From positions 203,933-267,932 of the forward strand of contig NZ_KK088521.1 of NCBI RefSeq assembly GCF_000600335.2: 64,000 bases of DNA, written 5' to 3'. The position numbers and the translations under genes were made by a program. Positions 8,494-17,547 of the stretch are shown piece by piece; position 1 is the first letter of the stretch; each line of letters begins with the position of its first letter. Source of the DNA: Rubellimicrobium mesophilum DSM 19309. GTDB lineage: Bacteria > Pseudomonadota > Alphaproteobacteria > Rhodobacterales > Rhodobacteraceae. Under the pieces are notes generated by a model. The model ran no database searches. It was not told where the DNA came from and worked only from the letters and a program-made list of their open reading frames with translations.

Positions 8494-9967
8494 CTACTCC
8501 GCAGCCTCCGTCCCACCCCGGTGGAGCGGGGGAACCTCCTCGGCCTCCTCGGCCGGCAGGTCGTCGGCGAAGGGCGGTGGCGGCGCGAGCTGGGCCGTCT
8601 CCTTGGGCAGGCGGATCGCGAACTCGGTCCCCCGCTCGTCCGACCGGCGCAGCTCCAGCCGCCCGCCATGGCCACGGACGATCTCGTTGGCGATGGCAAG
8701 GCCGAGGCCGGTGCCGCCCTTGCTCGCCCCGCCCTGGAAGGCCTGGAAGAGGTGCTCGCGCGCCTTGGGCGGCAGGCCGGGGCCGGTGTCGGTGACGAAG
8801 ATCCACCAGGCCTCGTCGTCCTCCACGGCCGAGAGGCCGATCTCGCCGGGTCGCCCGCTCGCCGCGATGGCCTGGCGCGCGTTGCGGACGAGGTTCAGGA
8901 TCACGCGGTAGAGCTGCTCGCCGTCGGCGCGGACCACCATGCCCGCCGGGATGTCCTCTGAGAAGGAGATGTCCGCCTCGCCCGCCGCGAGCCGCTCGCC
9001 GTCGATGACCTCGGACACCACGGCGGCGAGCGGCACGCGCGTCAGGCGGGGCGGGGCTCCTCGACGCGGCCGAAGGCCAGGGTCGCTTCGCACAGGGAGA
9101 TCGCGCGGGACAGCGAGGCCACGATCTTGGGCGCCATCCGCCGCACCAGCGGGTCCTCGGTCTCCTCCAGCCGGTCGGCGAAGAGCTGGGCCGAGGCCAG
9201 GATGTTGCGGAGGTCGTGGCTGATCTTGGCCACCGCCGAGCCGAGCTGCGCGAGCCGTGCCCGCTGCCGCAGCGCCGTGGTGAGCTGGGTCTGCATCGAC
9301 CGCAGCGCCTCCTCGGCTTCGCGTAGCTCCGTCACCGAGGCCGTGGGCGAGATGATGAGCCGCGTGTCCTCGGGGGCGGCCGCGTAGCCCCGCATGTGCC
9401 CGACGAGCCGGCCGATGGGCCGCAGCATCAGCACCCGGACCGCGAAGAAGAGCAGCGCCGCCAGGAGCACGATGATGACGGCCGAGAGGGTCAGGACCCG
9501 CAGCCCGTCCTCGATCATGGCGTGGCGCAGCGGCCCCTGGTCCAGCGTGATCTCGATCAGGAGCCCCCCTCCTGCACCGGTCGGCCGATGACCCGGATGA
9601 TGTGGTCCCCGGGATCGGCCAGCGTGGTCAGAGCATCGCGGATCAGCGACATGGCGGTGGCGTCGCGCAGGTCGTAGGTGGCCTCGATCGGCTCGGGGAT
9701 GGACGAGTTCAGCACGAGCTGCCGCACCTCGTCCCGCCGCAGGACGACGTTGTAGACGCCCGCGTTGTCGAGAAGCTCCTGCTCCAGCGCCTCGTCGAGC
9801 GAGTCGGAGGCGAGCTTGGCCAGGGACGCGATCTGCGCCGCCTCGAGCCGCAGCTCGAGGTAGTTCACGCGCGAACGGGCGACGGAGGGCACGAAGACCA
9901 GCACCTCCGCCAGGATGACGAAGGCCATGGTCAGGATCAGGAATCGCCCCGAGAGCGAGTTCAGCAT
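8494..9967 (-). CDS. Membrane sensor histidine kinase, interrupted by two frameshifts
   Basis: Three successive frames join into one kinase. ATG 9967 begins MLNSLSGRF and a first membrane helix; a sensor segment follows; a second helix lies near 9490-9425, then a HAMP-like linker. The phosphoacceptor H box reads ISHDLRN near 9215, the N box NLVRNAR near 8890, G1 DTGPGLP near 8790 and G2 GGTGLGL near 8725. The frame breaks at 9564-9569 (a run of six G on the coding strand where seven restores the frame) and at 9048-9056 (a C run short by one). Both repairs give an uninterrupted 491-residue protein. It is divergent from rpmH; no response regulator is adjacent, so the signal and partner are unknown. 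Confidence 0.8.
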
Positions 9968-10072
9968 TCCGGGCCCTCCCGGCCTCCGCTCCTCATGTAG
10001 GGCAGGCTCGCGGATTTGTGTATGCCGTGCGGAGATAACACCGGACCGGCGTCCCAGGTCCGCGCCCTTGCG

Positions 10073-10101
10073 TTGACAGGGCGTCGCACGACCACTATGG
10101 G
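10073..10101 (+). promoter_or_regulatory. Putative promoter of rpmH
   Basis: TTGACA at 10073-10078 and TATGGG at 10096-10101 are separated by 17 bases, about 60 bases upstream of the rpmH start. The match to housekeeping sigma-factor consensus is good for -35 and fair for -10. Confidence 0.6.
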
Positions 10102-10161
10102 ACGGGCTTCGGATATCGCGCGCGGGCCAGGGGGCCGGGTCGCGCCACAGGAGTTTGCGAC

Positions 10162-10296
10162 ATGAAGCGTACCTTCCAGCCCTCGAACCGCGTCCGCAAG
10201 GCCCGTCACGGCTTCCGCGCCCGCATGGCGACCAAGAACGGCCGCGCGGTCCTGAACCGCCGCCGCGCCCGCGGCCGCAAGGTCCTCTGCGCCTGA
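10162..10296 (+). CDS. rpmH: Large-subunit ribosomal protein bL34
   Basis: 44 residues starting [18 protein letters not shown] and rich in Arg/Lys, the full length and near-consensus sequence of bL34. It is a small structural protein of the 50S subunit that binds 23S rRNA. A CAGGAG ribosome-binding site lies 7 bases ahead of ATG 10162. It heads the conserved rpmH-rnpA-yidD-yidC block and has a good promoter at 10073-10101. The rnpA frame is open across this whole gene, in another frame. Confidence 0.97.
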   Translation: MKRTFQPSNRVRKARHGFRARMATKNGRAVLNRRRARGRKVLCA

Positions 10297-10643
10297 GCCG
10301 CTTCCCGCAGGTCCTGACGAAGCGCGCGGATTTCGTCCGCGCCTCCTCGGCCCTGCGCGCGTCCACGACCGGCTTCACGCTCCAGGCCCGTCCCCGCGAG
10401 GGGGGCGAGCCTGAAGGCCTACGCGTGGGGTTCACCTGCTCCAAGAAGGTCGGCAACGCCGTCGCCCGCAACCGCGCCAAGCGCCGGCTGCGCGAGGTGG
10501 CGCGCGCCGTCCTGCCCGCCGAGGGGCGCGAGGGCTGGGACTACGTCCTGATCGGCCGGCCCGAGGTCACCGCCACCCTGCCCTTCGACCAGCTCCTCGC
10601 CGACCTGAGCCACGCGCTCGCCCGCGTGCACGCCAAGGCATGA
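10293..10643 (+). CDS. rnpA: Ribonuclease P protein component (start uncertain)
   Basis: The protein subunit of RNase P, which binds the catalytic RNA and helps mature tRNA 5' ends. The conserved core is clear: [10 protein letters not shown] near the N-terminus, then [24 protein letters not shown], the RNR signature loop (split here: [12 protein letters not shown] and [12 protein letters not shown]). There is no ATG or GTG in frame before the conserved region. The options are CTG at 10293 overlapping the rpmH stop (used here), CTG 10287 or 10314, or TTG at 10155, which would contain the whole of rpmH out of frame. The stop overlaps the yidD start (ATGA). Function is certain, the start is not. 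Confidence 0.85.
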   Translation: MSRFPQVLTKRADFVRASSALRASTTGFTLQARPREGGEPEGLRVGFTCSKKVGNAVARNRAKRRLREVARAVLPAEGREGWDYVLIGRPEVTATLPFDQLLADLSHALARVHAKA

Positions 10644-10861
10644 CGCCGGCGGCCTGGGTCCTCGCGCTCCCCGTCCGGGCCTACCGGCTCCTCCTCTCCC
10701 CCTACGTCGGCCACAACTGCCGCTACACGCCCACCTGCTCGGCCTACGCGCTGGAGGCCCTGCAAAAGCACGGCGCCCTCAAGGGTGGCTGGCTGACGCT
10801 CCGCCGCCTCGCGCGGTGCCATCCCTGGGGCGGGTTCGGCGTGGACGACGTGCCCGACTAG
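10640..10861 (+). CDS. yidD: Membrane protein insertion efficiency factor YidD
   Basis: 73 residues with the family pattern [24 protein letters not shown] (Cys-containing core, about residues 18-41; quoted in two parts as [14 protein letters not shown] and [10 protein letters not shown]) and a C-terminal [14 protein letters not shown]. YidD is a small amphipathic, membrane-associated protein that assists YidC-dependent insertion. The ATG overlaps the rnpA stop by four bases, so translation is coupled. ttcA follows after 16 bases and yidC after that. Confidence 0.95.
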   Translation: MTPAAWVLALPVRAYRLLLSPYVGHNCRYTPTCSAYALEALQKHGALKGGWLTLRRLARCHPWGGFGVDDVPD

Positions 10862-10877
10862 GGCTAGGACCGGGCCC

Positions 10878-11762
10878 ATGCTCGACGACACCGACGCCCC
10901 CAACGACATCCACCCGCTCTTCTTCGGCGCGCCGAAGTCGACCGAGTTCCGCAAGCTGAGGAAGCGCCTCGTGCAGGACGTGCGCGAGGCCATCGACCGC
11001 TTCGGCATGGTCGAGCCCGGGGCACGCTGGCTCGTCTGCCTCTCGGGCGGCAAGGACAGCTACACGCTGCTCGCCATCCTGCACGAGCTGAAGTGGCGGG
11101 GCCTCCTGCCGGTGGACCTGCTGGCCTGCAACCTCGACCAGGGGCAGCCGGGCTTCCCGGCGACCGTGCTGCCGGAGTTCCTGGCCAGGATGGGCGTCCC
11201 CCACCGGATCGAGTACCAGGACACCTATTCGGTCGTCACCTCCAAGATCCCGGAAGGCAAGACCTACTGCTCGCTCTGCTCGCGGCTCCGGCGCGGCAAC
11301 CTCTACCGCATCGCGCGCGAGGAAGGGTGCTCGGCGGTCGTCCTGGGGCACCACCGCGACGACATCCTCGAGACCTTCTTCCTCAACCTCTTCCACGGCG
11401 GACGCCTCGCCACGATGCCGCCCAAGCTCCTCAACGAGGAGGGCGACCTCTTCGTGCTGCGCCCCCTCGCCCATGTGGCCGAGGCCGACTGCGAGCGCTT
11501 CGCCAAGGGCATGAGCTACCCGATCATCCCCTGCGACCTCTGCGGCTCGCAGGAGGGGCTCCAGCGGATGCAGGTCAAGGCGCTGCTCGACGAGTGGGAG
11601 CGCAAGGTCCCCGGCCGGCGGCAGAAGATGTTCCGGGCGCTGACGCAGGTCCGCCCCTCGCACCTCCTCGACCCCGACCTCTTCGACTTCGCGGGGCTCC
11701 TGCGCGACCCCGAGGGCCGGCGGTCCGTGGACGACCTTCAGGACGTGCCGAAGCTGCGCTGA
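10878..11762 (+). CDS. ttcA: tRNA 2-thiocytidine biosynthesis protein TtcA
   Basis: 294 residues of the PP-loop ATPase family. SGGKDS at 56-61 is the ATP pyrophosphatase loop; Cys131 and Cys134 (CSLC) and Cys219/Cys222 (CDLC) match the TtcA positions for the iron-sulfur cluster and catalysis. The enzyme thiolates cytidine 32 in the anticodon loop of certain tRNAs. It sits between yidD and yidC and is probably in the same transcript. The 3' end overlaps by 25 bases the end of an opposed small gene (11738-11992). Confidence 0.93.
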   Translation: MLDDTDAPNDIHPLFFGAPKSTEFRKLRKRLVQDVREAIDRFGMVEPGARWLVCLSGGKDSYTLLAILHELKWRGLLPVDLLACNLDQGQPGFPATVLPEFLARMGVPHRIEYQDTYSVVTSKIPEGKTYCSLCSRLRRGNLYRIAREEGCSAVVLGHHRDDILETFFLNLFHGGRLATMPPKLLNEEGDLFVLRPLAHVAEADCERFAKGMSYPIIPCDLCGSQEGLQRMQVKALLDEWERKVPGRRQKMFRALTQVRPSHLLDPDLFDFAGLLRDPEGRRSVDDLQDVPKLR

Positions 11763-11992
11763 AGTCCCTGCGGGGGAAGCCCGGCCCAGGGCTCCTGGCC
11801 GGCGCCCGAGGCGTCGCCCTGCCGCGGCAGGCTCCAGATCCAGAGCGCGCGCTCGGTCGTGTCGCCCATCACGGCCGTCCCACAATCGCGGCATCGCACA
11901 TAGGCCGGCGCGAGGCCGGGACTGGCGGCGCTGACGTCGATGTCGTCCCCGCCGCAGTCCAGGCAGGGGCTCAATACGCCTGGATCATTCAT
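11738..11992 (-). CDS. Small zinc-ribbon protein, Lar-like
   Basis: 84 residues from ATG 11992. Two CxxC pairs, CLDCGGDD near 10-17 and [10 protein letters not shown] near 32-41, form a short zinc ribbon; the following [11 protein letters not shown] resembles the A-x-x-x-W-N ending of the Lar restriction-alleviation-like family. The C-terminal 30 residues are low-complexity. It is the only minus-strand gene in the rpmH-endonuclease V run and converges on ttcA. Function is not known; a role in restriction alleviation would be over-reading the motif. The conserved cysteine spacing supports a real gene. Confidence 0.6.
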   Translation of the reverse strand: MNDPGVLSPCLDCGGDDIDVSAASPGLAPAYVRCRDCGTAVMGDTTERALWIWSLPRQGDASGAGQEPWAGLPPQGLQRSFGTS

Positions 11993-12211
11993 GACGACGC
12001 ACCCTTGAAATCCCGCTCGCTCGATGCGAGCGGACCTAGCAGGGCTGGCGGGCTCGCCCAGGGGATCCACGGACTTGGGCCCGCCTCCCCGGCAACCGCC
12101 CGCCGAGGTGCCCGCCGCCCGGCGCGTCCCTTGGGCGCGGGGAAAACCGCTTGACCTTTCCCCCCTGCGGGTCTTGAAGCGCCGGGATAAAATCGTGGCG
12201 GGGATCCTTCC
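11993..12211. other. Intergenic region upstream of yidC
   Basis: About 220 bases between the opposed zinc-ribbon gene and yidC. TTGACC at 12151-12156 and TAAAAT at 12187-12192 are promoter-like fragments but are not correctly spaced with each other, so I do not call a promoter. It must hold the start signals of the zinc-ribbon gene and possibly a separate yidC promoter. Confidence 0.35.
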
Positions 12212-14092
12212 ATGGACGACCAGAACAAGAACCTCCTCCTGGCGACGGCGCTGAGCTTCGTCGTGATCCTGGTGTGGTTCTTCCTCTTCCCGCCCAAGGA
12301 GCAGGCTCCCTCGCCCGACCCGGCGACCGTGACGTCGCAGGAGGTGCCCGAGGCCGTCGCCGCGCCCGACGCGAACGAGGCGGGCGCCGTCGCCGCCGAC
12401 GTGGCCGAGGAGAGCGCCCCGGCCGCCGCCGACGCGCCTCGCGTGGCCATCGACACGCCCTCGCTGACCGGCTCGCTCTCGCTGCATGGCGCGCGCCTCG
12501 ACGACCTCGCCCTCAAAGGCTACCGCGTCACCCTCGACGGCGACGATCTCGTGAAGCTGCTGACGCCCGAGGGCTCGCCCTATCCCTACTACGTCGTCAA
12601 CGGCTGGTCCGCCGACGGGGACCTCGCGCCCGAGGACGTGCCCGGCCCCGACACCGTCTGGACCCTCGCCGAAGGCGCGCCGCCGCCGGCCCCCGAGGCC
12701 GCGTCCGGGGACGAGGCGGCCGACACCGCCGCCCAGGCAGCCGACCTCGTCGCCACGCTGACCACCGACTCGCCCGTCACGCTCACCTGGGACAACGGCC
12801 GGGGCCTCGTCTTCACGCGGCGGATCAGCGTGGACGACAAGTACATGTTCACCGTGCAGGACACCGTCGCCAACTCCGGCGCGGCCCCTGCGACGCTCTC
12901 GCCCTATGCCTTCATCGCCCGTGACGGGCGCGAGCAGACGCGGTCGAACTACATCCTGCACGAGGGCGTCGTGCGGATGTCGGACGGCGAGCTCCAGGAG
13001 ATCACCTACAAGAACCTCCCCGACCTCGACGAGGCCACCGACGGCTCGCACCAGGAGGCGATCGAGGTCGCGGATCGCGGCTGGATCGGGTTCACCGACA
13101 AGTACTGGATGACCACGCTCATCCCCCAGGCCGGAACCCCGTTCCGCTCGGTCGCCCGCTACCTGCCCGGCGGGGACGTGTTCCAGACCTTCGCCCGCGA
13201 GGCCCCCCGGACCGTCGCGCCCGGCCAGGAGGTGACGGTCGAGACCCGCGTGTTCGCCGGCGCCAAGGAGTGGGAGACCATCCGCGCCTACCAGAACAAC
13301 GCCGGCGTGGACCGCTTCATCGATTCCATCGACTGGGGCATGTTCTGGTTCTTCACCAAGCCGATGTTCTGGCTGCTGCACAACCTGCACAAGGTCGTCG
13401 GCAACATGGGCTTCGCCATCATCGGGCTCACCCTCGTCATCAAGGCGCTGGTGCTGCCGCTGGCCTGGAAGTCCTTCAGCTCCATGGCCCGGATGCGCGA
13501 GCTCCAGCCCGAGATGGAGAAGCTCAAGGAGAAGGCCGGCGACGACCGCATGGCGCTCCAGCAGGGCATGATGAAGCTCTACCGGGACAACAAGGTGAAC
13601 CCGGCCTCGGGCTGCCTGCCGGTGCTGATCCAGATCCCGATCTTCTTCTCGCTCTACAAGGTGATCTTCGTCACCATCGAGCTCTACCACGCGCCCTTCG
13701 TGGGCTGGGTCCGCGACCTCTCGGCGCCCGACCCGTCCTCGATCCTGAACCTCTTCGGCCTCCTGCCCTACGCCACGCCCGAGCCGGGCTCGATCTTCTA
13801 CATCTTCTCCCTGGGCCTCCTGCCGATCCTGCTCGGCATCTCGATGTGGCTCCAGCAGAAGCTGAACCCCGCCCCCACGGACCCCTCGCAGAAGATGATC
13901 TTCGCCTGGATGCCCTGGGTGTTCATGTTCATGCTGGGCAGCTTCGCCTCCGGCCTCGTGCTCTACTGGATCGCGAACAACCTCATCACGTTCACCCAGC
14001 AGTACCTCATCATGCGGAGCCACGGGACCAAGCCCGACATCTTCGGCAACATCCGCTCGAGCCTGCGGCGGAGCACCCCGGCCGGGAAATGA
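12212..14092 (+). CDS. yidC: Membrane protein insertase YidC
   Basis: 626 residues, the long Gram-negative form. An N-terminal membrane anchor (residues about 8-25, LATALSFVVILVWFFLF) is followed by an acidic Ala/Pro-rich linker and the periplasmic beta-rich P1 domain up to about 370. The conserved insertase core with five membrane helices follows, including MGFAIIGLTLVIKALVLPL and GCLPVLIQIPIFFSLYKV. YidC inserts and folds inner-membrane proteins alone or with SecYEG. The stop overlaps the MOSC gene start (ATGA), so the two are co-translated. Confidence 0.97.
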   Translation: MDDQNKNLLLATALSFVVILVWFFLFPPKEQAPSPDPATVTSQEVPEAVAAPDANEAGAVAADVAEESAPAAADAPRVAIDTPSLTGSLSLHGARLDDLALKGYRVTLDGDDLVKLLTPEGSPYPYYVVNGWSADGDLAPEDVPGPDTVWTLAEGAPPPAPEAASGDEAADTAAQAADLVATLTTDSPVTLTWDNGRGLVFTRRISVDDKYMFTVQDTVANSGAAPATLSPYAFIARDGREQTRSNYILHEGVVRMSDGELQEITYKNLPDLDEATDGSHQEAIEVADRGWIGFTDKYWMTTLIPQAGTPFRSVARYLPGGDVFQTFAREAPRTVAPGQEVTVETRVFAGAKEWETIRAYQNNAGVDRFIDSIDWGMFWFFTKPMFWLLHNLHKVVGNMGFAIIGLTLVIKALVLPLAWKSFSSMARMRELQPEMEKLKEKAGDDRMALQQGMMKLYRDNKVNPASGCLPVLIQIPIFFSLYKVIFVTIELYHAPFVGWVRDLSAPDPSSILNLFGLLPYATPEPGSIFYIFSLGLLPILLGISMWLQQKLNPAPTDPSQKMIFAWMPWVFMFMLGSFASGLVLYWIANNLITFTQQYLIMRSHGTKPDIFGNIRSSLRRSTPAGK

Positions 14093-14844
14093 CCGCCACG
14101 CTCGCCCACATCCTGCGCCACCCGATCAAGGGGCATGGGCGCGAGGAGCTGGCCTCGGTCCGGCTCGTCCCGGGCGAGGCGCTGCCCTGGGACCGGACCT
14201 GGGCGGTGGCCCACCAGGCCTCGCATTTCGACCCGGAGTTCCCGGCCTGGGCGCCCTGCGGCAACTTCCAGCGCGGGGCGCGCACGCCGGCCGTGATGGT
14301 GATCGTCGCCCGCTGGGACGAGGAGGCGGGGCTGATGACGCTGGCCCACCCCGACCTGGGCGAGGTCAGCTTCGACCCTGAGGGCGACACCGCGCCGTTC
14401 CTGGACTGGGTGGCCCCGATCAGCCCCAGCGATGCGCGCTTCGCCCCCGCGCGCGTGGTCCGCGCGCCGGGCCGCGCCATGACCGACAGCGACTGGCCCT
14501 CGGTCTCCGTGCTGAACCTAGCCTCCCTCGCCGACCTGGGCCGGCAGCTGGGCGCGGACCTCTCCATCCACCGCTGGCGTGGCAACCTCTGGCTCGACGG
14601 GCTCGCGCCCTGGGAGGAGGAGGGCTGGGTCGGCAAGGAGCTTCGGATCGGTGAAGCGCTCCTGAAGGTCCGCGAGAGGATCGGCCGCTGCAAGGCGACC
14701 TCTGCCAACCCTGACACGGGCGAGATCGACGTGGACACGCTGCGCGCCCTGCGCGAGTCGCGCGACGGCCAGATCTTCGGCGTCTATGCCGAGGTGATCC
14801 AAGGCGGCGAGATCCGGCCGGCCGACCGGGTGGAGGTCCTGTGA
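14089..14844 (+). CDS. MOSC domain-containing protein
   Basis: 251 residues. An N-terminal beta-barrel domain (HILRHPIKGHGREELASVRL near 6-25) is followed by a C-terminal MOSC domain with SVLNLASLADLG, RWRGNLWLDGL and RERIGRCKATSANPDTG; the Cys in IGRCKAT occupies the position expected for the conserved MOSC cysteine. MOSC domains bind molybdenum cofactor or transfer sulfur, as in YiiM/YcbX and mARC proteins. The exact substrate is unknown. The start overlaps yidC and the stop overlaps engB (GTGA), so it belongs to the same operon, as in related alphaproteobacteria. Confidence 0.88.
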   Translation: MTATLAHILRHPIKGHGREELASVRLVPGEALPWDRTWAVAHQASHFDPEFPAWAPCGNFQRGARTPAVMVIVARWDEEAGLMTLAHPDLGEVSFDPEGDTAPFLDWVAPISPSDARFAPARVVRAPGRAMTDSDWPSVSVLNLASLADLGRQLGADLSIHRWRGNLWLDGLAPWEEEGWVGKELRIGEALLKVRERIGRCKATSANPDTGEIDVDTLRALRESRDGQIFGVYAEVIQGGEIRPADRVEVL

Positions 14845-15493
14845 CCAAGCTCACCTTCCCCGAGGCCCCTGTCCCTGACGAGGCGTCCCTGGAACGCGGC
14901 CGCCTTCTCTTCGCGGGACAGGTCGACTTCCTCAAGGGCGTGGTCGCGATGTCCGGCCTGCCCCCGCCGACCGGGCCGAGGTCTGCTTCGCCGGCCGCTC
15001 CAACGTCGGCAAGTCGAGCCTCATCAACGCGCTGACGGGGCGCAAGGCACTGGCGCGCGCGTCCAACACGCCGGGGCGCACGCAGGAGGTCAACTACTTC
15101 ACCCTGGGCGAGAGCCACTACCTCGTGGACCTCCCCGGCTACGGCTTCGCCGAGGCGCCCGTGGCGGTGGTCGCCAAGTGGCAGGCGCTCCTCAAGTCCT
15201 ACCTCCAGGGCCGCCAGACGCTCCGCCGCGCCTTCGTGCTGATCGACGCGCGGCACGGCATCAAGGCCGTCGACGACGAGATCCTGAGCCTCCTCGACAA
15301 GTCCGCCGTGACCTTCCAGGCGGTGCTGACCAAGGCCGACAAGATCGGTCCGCGCGACCGCGGCAAGGTGCTGGAGCAGGTGCGCGGCGCCCTCCAGAAG
15401 CACCCCGCCGCCTATCCGGAGCTGGTCATGACCTCGTCCGAGACGGGCGAGGGCATCGCCACGCTCCGCGCCATCATCGCCGGCATCAGTTGA
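14841..15493 (+). CDS. engB: Ribosome biogenesis GTP-binding protein EngB/YihA, one frameshift
   Basis: Two frames make one GTPase. The GTG at 14841 begins [10 protein letters not shown] and runs to MSGLPP; the second frame resumes at [10 protein letters not shown] and gives the P-loop GRSNVGKSS (G1), DLPGYGFAE (G3), TKADKI (G4) and the TSSETGEG region (G5). The break is a run of five C at 14961-14965; six C restores the frame and a 217-residue protein of normal family length. EngB binds GTP and is needed for 50S subunit assembly. It is essential in most bacteria, so a sequence error is the likely cause. argB follows after 8 bases. Confidence 0.9.
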
Positions 15494-15501
15494 GGGACTC
15501 C

Positions 15502-16401
15502 ATGGACACGCACGTCAGGCCAGCCAAGCGCGACTGGATCGCCACGGCCCGCACCCTCTCCGAGGCCCTGCCCTACCTCCAGCGCTACTCCGGCGCCGTC
15601 GTCGTCGTGAAGTTCGGCGGCAATGCCATGGGCGACGACGAGGCCATGGCCCAGTTCGCCCGCGACATGGTGCTGCTGCGGCAGGTCGGCATCCACCCGG
15701 TCGTGGTCCACGGCGGCGGGCCGATGATCAACGCCATGCTCGACAAGCTCGGCATCGAGTCGACCTTCGTCCGCGGCAAGCGCGTGACCGACAAGGCCAC
15801 CGTCGAGGTGGTGGAGATGATCCTCTCCGGCCTCGTCAACAAGCGGATCGTGCAGGCGATCAACGACGCGGGCGGGCGCGCGGTGGGCCTCTCGGGCAAG
15901 GACGACGACCTCATGGTCTGCGTGGCCGACGACCCCGAGCTGGGCTTCGTCGGCCGCCCGGTGGAGATGAACGTGCAGGTGCTGCGCGACCTCTACAACG
16001 CCGGGATCATCCCGGTCGTGGCCCCCGTCGCCACCGGCATGGCCGAGAACGAGACCTTCAACGTCAACGGCGACACCGCCGCCGGCGCCATCGCGGGGGC
16101 GCTCCAGGCCGACCGCCTGCTGCTCCTCACCGACGTGGCGGGCGTGAAGGACGAGAGCGGCGAGGTCGTGACCAACCTTTCCGCCGACCGCCTGCGCGAG
16201 ATGATCGCGACCGGCGTGGTCAAGGGCGGCATGATCCCCAAGACCGAGACCGCGCTCTCCGCCATCGAGGCCGGGGTCCGCGCCGTGGTGATCCTCGACG
16301 GCCGCCTGCCCAACGCCTCGCTGATCGAGCTCTTCACCGACCATGGGGCGGGCTCGATCATCCGGGGACCCGAGTCCGAGGCCCAGCGCAGGCGGCGATG
16401 A
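15502..16401 (+). CDS. argB: Acetylglutamate kinase
   Basis: 299 residues of the amino-acid kinase family. [11 protein letters not shown] near 33-43 and [10 protein letters not shown] near 68-77 are the ATP and N-acetylglutamate loops; [12 protein letters not shown] and KGGMIPKTE near the C-terminal third complete the site. It phosphorylates N-acetylglutamate, the second step of arginine synthesis, and is normally feedback-inhibited by arginine; the N-terminal helix ([20 protein letters not shown]) is the extension linked to hexamer formation and this inhibition. ATG 15502 follows engB closely; the stop overlaps the next gene (ATGA). Confidence 0.96.
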   Translation: MDTHVRPAKRDWIATARTLSEALPYLQRYSGAVVVVKFGGNAMGDDEAMAQFARDMVLLRQVGIHPVVVHGGGPMINAMLDKLGIESTFVRGKRVTDKATVEVVEMILSGLVNKRIVQAINDAGGRAVGLSGKDDDLMVCVADDPELGFVGRPVEMNVQVLRDLYNAGIIPVVAPVATGMAENETFNVNGDTAAGAIAGALQADRLLLLTDVAGVKDESGEVVTNLSADRLREMIATGVVKGGMIPKTETALSAIEAGVRAVVILDGRLPNASLIELFTDHGAGSIIRGPESEAQRRRR

Positions 16402-17045
16402 GCCTCCTCCCCGACCTCGAGGAGGGTGCCGCCCGCGAGGGCCTCCTCGTCGCGGGCGTGGCCCCGCTTCGCCCCGAGGACGGCGTGCCGGAGCGATTCC
16501 GCTGCGTCGCCCTCCTCGCCCCCGACGAGCCCGGGTTCTGGCCGATCTTCTCGGCCTCGCCGGAGATGTCGGACGGCGCCCCCGATCCGCTCGACCGCTG
16601 GTCGCGCCGGGTCATCGGCCGCGTCGCCTGCGCGCTCGGCACCAAGGCCGTGTTCCCCTTCGGCGGTCCGCCCTGGCGCCCCTTCACCGGCTGGGCCCGC
16701 CGCTCGGGCCGTGCCTGGCCCTCGCCCGTGGGGCTCCTCGTCCACGACACGGCGGGGCTCTGGATCTCCTATCGGGGCGGCGTGCTGCTGGAGGAGGAGG
16801 CGCCGTCCGCCCACTCCACGCGCCCTTGCGACGACTGCCCGAAGCCCTGCCTGAGCGCCTGCCCGGCGAACGCGCTCACCGCCGAGGCCTACGACGTGGC
16901 TGCCTGCCATGCCGTGCTAGATAGCCCCGGGGGGCGCGACTGCCTCCAGGGCGGCTGCCTGGTCCGGCGCGCCTGCCCGGTGGGGGCGGGGCGGCGGGAC
17001 CCGGCGCAATCCGCCTTCCACATGAAGGCGTTCCACCCGGCATGA
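16398..17045 (+). CDS. 4Fe-4S ferredoxin-like protein
   Basis: 215 residues. The last third carries a cysteine-rich array: Cys144, Cys147, Cys151 and Cys155 ([13 protein letters not shown]), then Cys182, Cys187 and Cys193, which fits one or two 4Fe-4S clusters. The first 140 residues have no recognised domain but resemble the N-terminal part of epoxyqueuosine-reductase-like ferredoxin proteins of alphaproteobacteria. Electron transfer is inferred; the partner is unknown. It overlaps argB upstream and the phosphatase downstream, both by ATGA, so it is in the middle of a tightly packed operon. Confidence 0.75.
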   Translation: MSLLPDLEEGAAREGLLVAGVAPLRPEDGVPERFRCVALLAPDEPGFWPIFSASPEMSDGAPDPLDRWSRRVIGRVACALGTKAVFPFGGPPWRPFTGWARRSGRAWPSPVGLLVHDTAGLWISYRGGVLLEEEAPSAHSTRPCDDCPKPCLSACPANALTAEAYDVAACHAVLDSPGGRDCLQGGCLVRRACPVGAGRRDPAQSAFHMKAFHPA

Positions 17046-17542
17046 CCCTGACCCTCCTCATCCGCCACGCCAAGAGCGAGCCCGGCAGCCCCGCCCAGGC
17101 CGACCACGAGCGCCCCTTGGCCAAGCGCGGCCGCCACGACGCCCCGCTGATAGGTCGGTGGATCGCCGGGCAGGGCCTCGTCCCCGGCGAGGTTCTCTGC
17201 TCGGACGCCGTGCGGACGCGCGAGACGCTGGACCTCATGCTCCCCGAATGGTCCGAGCCGCCCCGCCTGGCCTATCTGGCCGAGCTCTATCACGCGACGC
17301 CCGAGACGATGCTGCGGGCGCTCGAACAGGCCGAGGCGGAGCGCGTGGCCCTCGTGGGCCACAACCCCGGCATCGCCGCGCTCGCCGCCAACCTCGCCCG
17401 CGAGGCGCCGGTGCATCTCCGCTGGGCCGATTTTCCGACCTGCGCCGTGGCCGCCCTCCGCTTCGAGGCCGACTCGTGGTTCGCCATCGGCGAGGGACGC
17501 GGCAAGGTCCTGGCCTTCGCGACGCCCGCCGACCTGGGCTGA
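17042..17542 (+). CDS. Histidine phosphatase family protein (SixA-like)
   Basis: 166 residues. LLIRHAKSEP at 5-14 holds the RH phosphohistidine motif, PLAKRGRHDA follows, and GHNPGIAALA at about 103-112 gives the second catalytic histidine. This layout and size match SixA-like phosphohistidine phosphatases rather than larger phosphoglycerate mutases. The target is not known; family members remove phosphate from His of phosphotransfer proteins. It is translationally coupled to the ferredoxin-like gene and followed at 5 bases by endonuclease V. Confidence 0.88.
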   Translation: MTLTLLIRHAKSEPGSPAQADHERPLAKRGRHDAPLIGRWIAGQGLVPGEVLCSDAVRTRETLDLMLPEWSEPPRLAYLAELYHATPETMLRALEQAEAERVALVGHNPGIAALAANLAREAPVHLRWADFPTCAVAALRFEADSWFAIGEGRGKVLAFATPADLG

Positions 17543-17547
17543 CGCGC

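Noticed and set aside
11738..14023. Very long minus-strand open frame opposite yidC (over 700 codons)
   Set aside because: It is a GC-driven antisense shadow of yidC. Only its last 84 codons, outside yidC, form a credible gene (11738-11992).
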